Source of the DNA: an uncultured Sphingomonas sp.
Lineage (GTDB): Bacteria; Pseudomonadota; Alphaproteobacteria; Sphingomonadales; Sphingomonadaceae
Direction: 5' to 3'
DNA length: 64,000 bases
NCBI RefSeq assembly: GCF_913776855.1
Contig: NZ_CAJYQD010000031.1
Location: 1-64,000 of the forward strand
In this document: positions 1-6,248 of the stretch, one piece after another
Numbering within the stretch: position 1 is the first letter of the stretch
Layout of the letters: each line of letters begins with the position of its first letter
Program-made: the position numbers and the translations under genes
Notes under the pieces: model-generated
Seen by the model: only the letters and a program-made list of their open reading frames with translations
Told to the model about the DNA's origin: nothing
Databases searched by the model: none

Positions 1-235
1 TTACGCCGCAATCGCGAGTGCTTCGTTATCGTTGGCACTTGTGTGTATGGGCCGTTGCGGTGGTCCCATTCCGAACGAAAACAGCGCTTTTCAACACACG
101 TCGATCCTGGTTCGGCCCCGTCAGAAACGGTGTCCAGAAACACCACCTTATGGTGGAGCCGCCGGGTACTGCCCCCGGGTCCGCTGCGTCTATTGCACGC
201 CGCAGTTTATCGTCATAGCCGGCTGGAAGCCGACA
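1..235 (-). ncRNA. ssrA: tmRNA, circularly permuted two-piece type (cut by the window edge)
   Basis: Rescues stalled ribosomes by adding a degradation tag. On the minus strand the tag frame at 36..1 reads GCC AAC GAT AAC GAA ... TAA, giving ANDNEALAIAA and a stop. The coding piece begins at 119 with GGGGCCG. The acceptor piece lies upstream and ends CGGCTCC-A-CCA (161..151). GGGGCCG (119..113) and CGGCTCC (161..155) pair as a 7-bp acceptor stem with the G3.U wobble typical of alanine-charged tmRNA, and a T arm is visible at about 163-182. The 31-nt spacer 120-150 is removed in permuted tmRNAs. Acceptor piece upstream of coding piece is the alphaproteobacterial arrangement. The 3' part of the coding piece lies outside the window, and the 5' end near 235 is an estimate. 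Confidence 0.93.
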
Positions 236-241
236 TTGGGG

Positions 242-270
242 CATATAGGCGGTCGGGACCGCTTTGAAAA
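242..270 (-). promoter_or_regulatory. candidate tmRNA promoter
   Basis: On the minus strand a TTTTCA (270..265) and a TATATG (247..242) are separated by 17 nt, placing transcription start near 235, just ahead of the acceptor piece. The -35 is poor and there is no experimental support; the call rests on spacing and position. Confidence 0.4.
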
Positions 271-318
271 GAAGCGTACTTCCCATGGCCGCGCCCAAGT
301 GGCATGGGCGATCGGATC

Positions 319-750
319 ATGCTGACCCAGCGTTCCCGCTATGCGCTTCGCGCGATGCTGTTCCTTGCCGAACAACCCGCGGGAGAGGCGCCAATGCCGA
401 TGCACCGGATCGCCACCGCCGCGAACGTGCCGCGCAAGTTCCTCGAACTGATCCTTGCCGACCTGCGCGAGGCAGGGTTCCTGTCGTCGACGCGTGGCAA
501 GGCGGGCGGGTATCACCTCGCCCGGCCGGCGCACCTGATTTCGCTGGGCGAGATCATCCGCGTGATCGAAGGGCCGCTGGCGCTGGTCCCGTGCGTCAGC
601 CGCACCGCATACCGGGCGTGCGGCGATTGCAAGGACGAGGCGAGCTGCGCCATCCGCCACGCCATGGCACGGGTCCGCGACGAAACCGCGCGCATCCTCG
701 ATGGCACCAGCCTGGCGGCGGCCGCCGCGCAGGAACTGGCCGCGGCCTGA
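319..750 (+). CDS. Rrf2 family transcriptional regulator
   Basis: Predicted DNA-binding repressor or sensor of 143 aa. The N-terminal winged helix (about residues 1-65) starts MLTQRSRYALRAMLFLA, typical of the IscR/NsrR/Rrf2 family, with the recognition region NVPRKFLELILADL. Four cysteines follow (C92, C101, C104, C110), spaced like the Fe-S ligands of the family, so an iron-sulfur, redox or nitric-oxide signal is plausible. An in-frame ATG at 304 would add five residues; 319 fits family alignments better. It stands alone, convergent with mscL, so its targets cannot be told from context. Confidence 0.88.
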   Translation: MLTQRSRYALRAMLFLAEQPAGEAPMPMHRIATAANVPRKFLELILADLREAGFLSSTRGKAGGYHLARPAHLISLGEIIRVIEGPLALVPCVSRTAYRACGDCKDEASCAIRHAMARVRDETARILDGTSLAAAAAQELAAA

Positions 751-757
751 CCCTTCC

Positions 758-842
758 GTATCCCCGCGCAGGCGGGGATTCAGGGTTCCACGCATTGCCG
801 CCGCGTTCCTGGCGCTGGACCCCCGCCTGCGCGGGGGTACGG
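758..842. repeat. double-hairpin palindromic repeat, copy 1
   Basis: Two short hairpins, CCCCGC-gcag-GCGGGG and CCCCGC-ctgc-GCGGGG, are reverse complements of each other and sit about 50 bp apart, forming an 85-bp imperfect inverted repeat between two convergent genes. The same architecture recurs at 8838, 12119, 20957, 21071, 30927 and 60564. It may act as a bidirectional mRNA end or be a REP-like element. Confidence 0.8.
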
Positions 843-844
843 AA

Positions 845-1312
845 TTATTCGGGCAGCTTCTTCGCGGCGCGCAGTTCGTCGCGGATTTCGCGTAGCAGCG
901 CGATTTCGGGTGGGTCGGCGGCGGGCGGTACGTCACCAGCCTTTTGTTCCTGATGCACCGTCGCGATCGCCCGGTTCACGAATTTCACCAGCAGGAACAC
1001 GATGAAGGCGAGGATGACGAAGTTGATCACCACGCTGACGAACTGGCCATAGCCGAACAGCGGGACGCCCGCTTCCTTCAGCGCGACATAGCTGTCGGGG
1101 CTGCCCTTGTAGGTCGCCGGGATCGGACCGAGCTTGATGAAATAGCTGGAGAAATCGAAACCGCCGAAGATGTAACCGATCACCGGCATGATCATGTCGT
1201 CGGTCAGTGATTTCGTGATCGTGCCGAACGCCGCGCCGATGATGACCCCGACCGCGAGGTCCAGCACGTTGCCGCGCGCGACGAACGTCCGGAATTCCTT
1301 GAGCATCGACAT
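845..1312 (-). CDS. mscL: large-conductance mechanosensitive channel MscL
   Basis: Inner-membrane emergency valve opened by membrane tension during osmotic downshock. The 155-aa product starts MSMLKEFRTFVARGNVLDLA, with the conserved N-terminal amphipathic helix and first membrane helix (VGVIIGAAFGTI), a periplasmic loop and a second helix (about residues 85-110, FVSVVINFVILAFIVFLLVKF), then a charged C-terminal helix. The start at 1312 is chosen over an upstream ATG at 1375 because AGGGAG lies just before it and the extra 21 residues do not match the family. The loop is somewhat longer than in E. coli MscL. Divergent from lemA. Confidence 0.95.
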   Translation of the reverse strand: MSMLKEFRTFVARGNVLDLAVGVIIGAAFGTITKSLTDDMIMPVIGYIFGGFDFSSYFIKLGPIPATYKGSPDSYVALKEAGVPLFGYGQFVSVVINFVILAFIVFLLVKFVNRAIATVHQEQKAGDVPPAADPPEIALLREIRDELRAAKKLPE

Positions 1313-1392
1313 GACTCCCTCCCGTCTTAGCCGCTTGAGGGTGCCATAGTGCTTCGATACGGTGGCATCAGGCAAGCATCAGGTGGGATAAC

Positions 1393-1983
1393 ATGCACAT
1401 GCGGCGGGCGATGGTGGTGATGGCGGCGGTGCCGCTGGCGGCGTGCGGCGTGAACAGCGTGCCGACGGCCGAGGAGAATGTGAACGCCAAATGGGGCGAG
1501 GTACAGAACCAGTATCAACGCCGCGCCGACCTGATCCCCAACCTCGTCGCGACGGTGAAGGGCTTTGCGAAGCAGGAGGAGCGCGTACTGACGCAGGTCA
1601 CGCAGGCGCGTGCCGCGGCGACGTCGATCAACGTCACCACCGACGACCTGTCCGATCCGGCGACGTTCCAGCGGTTCCAGGCGGCGCAGAACCAGCTGAC
1701 CCAGGCGCTGGGCCAGTTGCGTACCGTGGTCGAGGCGTATCCCCAGCTGACCAGCAACCAGAATTTCCTGTCGCTGCAATCGCAGCTGGAGGGGACCGAG
1801 AACCGCATCAGCATCGCGCGCCGCGATTATAACGAGGCGGTGCAGGCCTATAACACGCGTATCCGCACCTTTCCTGACGCGATCGGAGCCAAGGTCTTTT
1901 ACGGCGCGAAACCCAAACAGAGCTTCCAGGCACAGGCCGGGGCGGAGGTCGCGCCGCAGGTCGATTTCGGCAATTCGAACTGA
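1393..1983 (+). CDS. lemA: LemA family lipoprotein
   Basis: LemA proteins are membrane-anchored helical-bundle proteins of poorly known function. Here the N terminus is a lipoprotein signal with lipobox LAAC (C18), followed by the family signature NAKWGEVQNQYQRRADLIPNL and helical segments to about residue 170. It begins an operon: a TPM-domain gene starts 11 bp after its stop, a second TPM gene overlaps that, then a NUDIX gene. LemA next to YgcG-type TPM proteins is a widely conserved pairing, suggesting a joint envelope role. Confidence 0.93.
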   Translation: MHMRRAMVVMAAVPLAACGVNSVPTAEENVNAKWGEVQNQYQRRADLIPNLVATVKGFAKQEERVLTQVTQARAAATSINVTTDDLSDPATFQRFQAAQNQLTQALGQLRTVVEAYPQLTSNQNFLSLQSQLEGTENRISIARRDYNEAVQAYNTRIRTFPDAIGAKVFYGAKPKQSFQAQAGAEVAPQVDFGNSN

Positions 1984-1994
1984 CGCGCGGCCCC

Positions 1995-2888
1995 ATGCGG
2001 CGCATCCTGTTCTGCCTGTGGATAAGTCTGTGGACGGTTTGCGCGCTGCCCGCCAGCGCGCAGACATTTCCCAAGTTCACCGGGTTGGTCGTCGACGATG
2101 CGAACGTCCTGCCGCCTGAGACGCGTGCCGATCTGACACAGAAATTGCAGGCTTTACAGCGGGATACTAAGCGGCAGTTCGTCGTCGCGACGATCGGCGA
2201 CATGCAAGGCTACCCCTTGGAGGAATATGGTTACCGGCTGGGCCGCGCTTGGGCCGCCGGGTTGAAGGATGTGGATAACGGGGTCATCCTGTTCATCGCG
2301 CCGAACAATCCCGGTGGGCAACGCGGGCCGCGGATCGAGGTCGGCTATGGTCTCGAACCGATCCTGACCGATGCGATATCGAGCGCGATCATCCGGCAGC
2401 AGATGATGCCGAAGCTGAAGGAAGGCGATGTTCCGGGGGCGATGACCGCCGGGGCCGATGCGGTAATCGCGCAGCTGCGGCTTAGCCCCGAGGAAGCACA
2501 GGCACGTGTCGACGCCGCCGCAGCGGCGTTCGACCGAGGGCGGCAGCAGCGAACGTCGGGATCGGATGGCGGTGCGGTGATCGGCATCGTCTTCTTCGTC
2601 GGTGTCGGCCTGTTGATCTTCGGCATCATCGCGGTGTCGAGTCGACGACGGCGCATCGGTCCGTGGGGCCGGCCACATCGCGGCAGCACGGCGGGCGATG
2701 TCGCGCAGGTCGTCCTGTGGTCGATCGCCGACGAACTGGCGCGCGGCGCGATGCGCGGCGGCAGTTGTGGCGGGGGATGGTCCGGCGGCGGGTCGTCAGG
2801 CAGCTCCGGCGGCGGGTGGAGCGGCGGCGGCTTCACCGGCGGCGGTGGCGGATCGTTCGGCGGCGGCGGCGCGTCGGGGAATTGGTGA
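1995..2888 (+). CDS. TPM domain protein (YgcG family), membrane anchored
   Basis: 297-aa envelope protein. An N-terminal signal peptide (cleavage near ASAQT, residue 23) is followed by a TPM domain (about 30-160) starting FTGLVVDDANVLPPETRADL. A membrane helix follows (about 194-215, VIGIVFFVGVGLLIFGIIAV) with basic residues after it, then a glycine/serine-rich C-terminal tail. This is the full YgcG architecture. TPM domains are linked to photosystem II repair in plants, but the bacterial role is unsettled. Its stop overlaps the start of the next gene (TGATG at 2886-2890), so the two are probably translationally coupled. Confidence 0.9.
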   Translation: MRRILFCLWISLWTVCALPASAQTFPKFTGLVVDDANVLPPETRADLTQKLQALQRDTKRQFVVATIGDMQGYPLEEYGYRLGRAWAAGLKDVDNGVILFIAPNNPGGQRGPRIEVGYGLEPILTDAISSAIIRQQMMPKLKEGDVPGAMTAGADAVIAQLRLSPEEAQARVDAAAAAFDRGRQQRTSGSDGGAVIGIVFFVGVGLLIFGIIAVSSRRRRIGPWGRPHRGSTAGDVAQVVLWSIADELARGAMRGGSCGGGWSGGGSSGSSGGGWSGGGFTGGGGGSFGGGGASGNW

Positions 2889-3556
2889 TGCAGTTGACCG
2901 ACACCGACCGCGCGCGCATCCGCGATGCGGTAACCCAGGCCGAGGCCGCGACCGAGGGCGAGATCGTCGTCGTGCTGGCGCGCCGGTCCGACGCTTATCA
3001 CGATGTCGGACTGCAAATGGCGGTGCTGGCGATGCTGCTGGTGCTGGTCGTGACCGCGCTGTGGCCCACCTGGCTGCTGGCGTTGCATGGCTGGGCCGAA
3101 CCATGGGGCGATGCCCCTACCCCGCTGTTCCTGCTGACGACGCTTGGCTGGGTGCAGGGCGCGGTGTTCCTGATCGTACGCTATGCCTGCGCATGGATGC
3201 CGCTGCGCATGGCGCTGACCCCGGCGTCGACCAAGGCGCGGCGGGTCCATGCCCGTGCGCTGCTGCTGTTCCGCGCTGCCGCCGAACGGCGCACCGTGGC
3301 GGCGACCGGCGTGCTGCTGTACCTGTCGCTAGACGAGCATCGCGCCGAGCTGATCGCCGAAGCCGCGATCCATGACCGGGTCGAGCAGGCGGTGTGGGGC
3401 GATGCGCTGGCGGCGTTGCTGGTGGCGTTGAAGGCGGACCGTCCCGCCGACGGTATCGTCGCGGCGGTCGGTGCGATCGGCGCGGTGCTCGCCGAACATT
3501 TCCCGATAGGAGCCAAACCCGTGAACGAACTTCCCGACCGGTTGATCGAACTATGA
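2888..3556 (+). CDS. TPM domain membrane protein, second paralogue
   Basis: 222 aa. The start ATG at 2888 shares its A with the preceding stop codon. A short N-terminal region (MQLTDTDRARIRDAVTQAE, then GEIVVVLARRSDAY) matches the TPM domain. Two membrane helices follow (about residues 38-60 and 75-98), and the C-terminal half (about 120-215) holds the domain segment with RTVAATGVLLYLSLDEHRAE. Unlike its neighbour it has no signal peptide or glycine tail. The pair may act together with LemA. It overlaps the next gene by ATGA at 3553-3556. Confidence 0.87.
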   Translation: MQLTDTDRARIRDAVTQAEAATEGEIVVVLARRSDAYHDVGLQMAVLAMLLVLVVTALWPTWLLALHGWAEPWGDAPTPLFLLTTLGWVQGAVFLIVRYACAWMPLRMALTPASTKARRVHARALLLFRAAAERRTVAATGVLLYLSLDEHRAELIAEAAIHDRVEQAVWGDALAALLVALKADRPADGIVAAVGAIGAVLAEHFPIGAKPVNELPDRLIEL

Positions 3557-4077
3557 TCGACGCCGATGCCCCCGAAGAGGTGATGTGGGCGGGCCGCTTC
3601 ATCACCGCGAAGAAACGCGGCCGCTGGGAATATGTCGGCCGGGCGAACGGCATCGGTGCGGCGGTGATCGTCGCGATCGATGCGGGTCACGTCTTGCTGG
3701 TCGAACAATATCGCGTGCCGCTGGGCCGCAACTGCATCGAATTGCCGGCGGGACTGGTCGGCGACGATAGCGAGGGCGAGGCGGCGGCGGTGGCGGCGAC
3801 GCGCGAGCTGGAAGAGGAAACCGGCTATCGCGCGGGCACGATGGTGCCGCTGGGCGAATATCATTCGTCGCCGGGGATGGTGTCGGAAAGTTTCACGCTG
3901 TTTCGCGCGGGCGAACTGGTGAAGGTCGGCGACGGTGGCGGGGTGCCGGGCGAGAATATCACCGTCCATCGGGTTGCGCTCGACGGGATCGTAGCGTTCC
4001 TCGCCGGGCAGCGGGCGGCGGGCAAGGCGGTCGATGTGAAGCTGTTGTTGTTGCTGGCGCCGTACCTTCTGGGGTGA
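3553..4077 (+). CDS. NUDIX hydrolase, ADP-ribose pyrophosphatase-like
   Basis: 174-aa cytoplasmic hydrolase of nucleoside diphosphate-X compounds. A complete NUDIX box is visible (G-x5-E-x7-RELEEETGY, about residues 74-96), supplying the Mg-binding glutamates. The upstream sequence ending IELPAGLVGDD matches the NudF/ADP-ribose pyrophosphatase branch, but substrate cannot be read from sequence. It is the last gene of the lemA operon (ATGA overlap with the TPM gene). Its link to the envelope genes is positional only. Confidence 0.9.
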   Translation: MIDADAPEEVMWAGRFITAKKRGRWEYVGRANGIGAAVIVAIDAGHVLLVEQYRVPLGRNCIELPAGLVGDDSEGEAAAVAATRELEEETGYRAGTMVPLGEYHSSPGMVSESFTLFRAGELVKVGDGGGVPGENITVHRVALDGIVAFLAGQRAAGKAVDVKLLLLLAPYLLG

Positions 4078-4316
4078 GCTTCCTCCAAGCGTAGCGCGAA
4101 ACAGGAAGAAGCGGGCCCCCGGATCAAGTCCGGGGTGACGGGGTGGAGTGGTTATCCTCTCCACTCCTTCCCCCGTTCGCTTCGAGCGCAGGTTCGAGCC
4201 TGTCGAGAACCGTAGTCGAGAAGGCGGTGCCCCACGCGACCGGTTTTCGACAGACGCTTCTTGACTGCGCTCGAAGCTGCTCGAACCGAACGGAATGGGT
4301 GCGGGACGGGGAGAGG
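4078..4316. repeat. intergenic region with a hairpin and a long imperfect inverted repeat
   Basis: A 239-bp gap between convergent genes. At 4117-4135 lies CCCCGGA-tcaag-TCCGGGG followed by gtgacg, resembling half of the window's double-hairpin repeats. At about 4175-4292 a second element has arms built from TTCGAGCGCAG and CTGCGCTCGAA modules, giving an imperfect inverted repeat of about 118 bp. No open frame is convincing here. A similar short module (TGTCGA-gaaccct-TCGACA) lies at 12095-12113. Confidence 0.6.
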
Positions 4317-5063
4317 TCAGCCCTTGGGGCTGGGCGTCGCACCGGGCGTCGGCACCCTGCACGGCACGATCGTCTTCGGCTCCGGCCTCGCCCCGTCCGG
4401 GGTGAACATCGCGATATAGCCGCCCGCCGAGGGCATCTTCTGCAGCTCGACCAGCTTGTAGCCGACCGCTTCGAATTCGCATTTCAGCAGCGCGGGCGGC
4501 GTGCCGTGGTTCTGGGTACGACGGTCGGCGTCGACCACCACCACCTGCCCACCGCTGCGCAAGGACGGGCGCAGGTTCCACAGGAACGCGTACGGCTCGG
4601 CGATCTCGTGGTACATATGGACCATCAGCACCCGGTCGAAGCTGTCGATCGGCAGCTTCGCATCGTCGGGTTCGCCCAGCCGGACGCTGACATTATCCAG
4701 CCGTTCGCGCGCCACCCGCTGCGCCAGCGCATCGCGGATCTGCGGGATGATGTCCTCGGCCAGCACGCGGCCGTCCGGCCCGACGCGCTGCGCGAGGCGG
4801 ATGGTGTAATAGCCCTCGCCCGCGCCGATATCGGCGACGGTCATGCCGGCTGCGATGCTGGCCTTGTCCATCACCAGCTCGGCTTCGTTCAGCCGGTCGC
4901 GCGCCTCTTCGGTCGACCAGCGCGCCGACACGATCGTCGCCACCGGCCGGTCGGCCTTCGGAAAGGCGGGCTTGTCCTCCCGCTGCGCATTGGCGGCCGG
5001 GTTCGGCTGCGTCGCATCGCAGCCGGCCAGCAACAACAGCGCAAGCGGAAGGGCATGGCGCAT
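4317..5063 (-). CDS. class I SAM methyltransferase-like lipoprotein
   Basis: 248 aa. The N terminus from the chosen start, MRHALPLALLLLAGC, is a clear lipoprotein signal (lipobox LAGC, C15). The body carries a Rossmann methyltransferase core with motif I VADIGAGEGYYT (about residues 77-88) and motif FDRVLMVHMYHEI. An exported methyltransferase is odd because SAM is cytoplasmic, so it may have changed role or stay on the inner face. An upstream ATG at 5084 would spoil the signal and overlap prfB. It starts two bases after the prfB stop, so the two probably share a transcript. Substrate unknown. Confidence 0.82.
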   Translation of the reverse strand: MRHALPLALLLLAGCDATQPNPAANAQREDKPAFPKADRPVATIVSARWSTEEARDRLNEAELVMDKASIAAGMTVADIGAGEGYYTIRLAQRVGPDGRVLAEDIIPQIRDALAQRVARERLDNVSVRLGEPDDAKLPIDSFDRVLMVHMYHEIAEPYAFLWNLRPSLRSGGQVVVVDADRRTQNHGTPPALLKCEFEAVGYKLVELQKMPSAGGYIAMFTPDGARPEPKTIVPCRVPTPGATPSPKG

Positions 5064-5064
5064 C

Positions 5065-6192
5065 TCAGTCGACATCCTCGACATCGACCGATTCGCCGGT
5101 CACCCGCTGCGACAGCGCCGCCGCCATGAACGGGTCGAGCGCACCGTCCAGCACGTCGCCCGGCGCGGTCGAGACGACGCCGGTGCGCAGGTCCTTCACC
5201 ATCTGATACGGTTGCAGGACATAGGAGCGTATCTGGTGGCCCCAGCCGATATCGGTCTTGGTCGCGTTTTCGGCATTCGCCTCCGCCTCGCGGATCGCCA
5301 ATTCGCGCTCGTACAGGCGCGCGCGCAGCTGGTTATAGGCTTCCGCCTTGTTCTTGTGCTGCGATCGCTGGTTCTGGCACTGGACCACGATGCCGGTCGG
5401 GATGTGGGTGATGCGCACCGCCGAATCGGTGGTGTTGATGTGCTGACCACCGGCACCCGACGCGCGGTAGGTGTCGATGCGCAGGTCGCTTTCGTTATAT
5501 TCGACCTCGATATTGTCGTCGATCACCGGATAGACCCAGATCGACGCGAACGAGGTGTGGCGGCGCGCCGCGCTGTCATAGGGGCTGATGCGGACGAGGC
5601 GATGGACCCCGCCCTCGGTCTTGGCGAAGCCATAGGCGTTCTCGCCCTTGATCAGCAGCGTCGCCGACTTGATGCCGGCCTGCTCGCCCGAATGCTGGTC
5701 GACCAGCTCGACCTTCATGCCGCGGCGTTCGGCCCAGCGGGTGTACATGCGCTGCAGCATCCCCGCCCAGTCCTGGCTCTCGGTCCCGCCGGCCCCGGCG
5801 TTGATCTCGATATAGGTGTCGTTGGCATCGGCTTCGCCCGACAGCAGGGCCTGTACCTTGTCATGGTCCGCACGGCTGGCCAGTTCGGCGAGGTTCGCGA
5901 CGCCCTCCTCGGCCATCTCGGTATCACCCTCGGCATCGGCCATCTCGATCAGCTCGACGGTGTCGGCTAGGTCGCGTTCGATGGTGCGGGTGGCGGTGAT
6001 CGCCTCGTCCAGCCGGCGGCGTTCGCGCATCACCTCCTGCGCGGCCTTGGGATCGTTCCACAATGCCTGATCCTCGACGCGTGCGTTCAGCTCGTCGAGC
6101 CGGCGCAGCGCCCGGTCCCAGTCGAGAAAGCGGCGCAGCAGCGCGAGGGCATCGTTGATCTTGTCTACATGGGCTTGCGCTTCGGCGCGCAT
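5065..6192 (-). CDS. prfB: peptide chain release factor 2
   Basis: 375-aa factor that reads UGA and UAA and triggers peptide release. The catalytic GGQ is at about residues 248-250 ([13 protein letters not shown]). The stop-codon tripeptide is SPY (203-205, [15 protein letters not shown]) rather than the E. coli SPF. The frame is continuous from the N terminus, so the autoregulatory UGA frameshift known from E. coli prfB is absent. The start ATG begins [14 protein letters not shown]. It lies downstream of a PBP gene on the same strand (56 bp gap) and upstream of the methyltransferase-like lipoprotein. Confidence 0.97.
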   Translation of the reverse strand: MRAEAQAHVDKINDALALLRRFLDWDRALRRLDELNARVEDQALWNDPKAAQEVMRERRRLDEAITATRTIERDLADTVELIEMADAEGDTEMAEEGVANLAELASRADHDKVQALLSGEADANDTYIEINAGAGGTESQDWAGMLQRMYTRWAERRGMKVELVDQHSGEQAGIKSATLLIKGENAYGFAKTEGGVHRLVRISPYDSAARRHTSFASIWVYPVIDDNIEVEYNESDLRIDTYRASGAGGQHINTTDSAVRITHIPTGIVVQCQNQRSQHKNKAEAYNQLRARLYERELAIREAEANAENATKTDIGWGHQIRSYVLQPYQMVKDLRTGVVSTAPGDVLDGALDPFMAAALSQRVTGESVDVEDVD

Positions 6193-6248
6193 GGGGAAAA
6201 CTCCGGGAATAAGTAATCAGGGGGAATGCCGCCGATATAGGGCGCGCG

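Noticed and set aside
26..298. Open frames across the left edge on both strands
   Set aside because: The region is explained by the tmRNA gene, including its stem pairing and tag.
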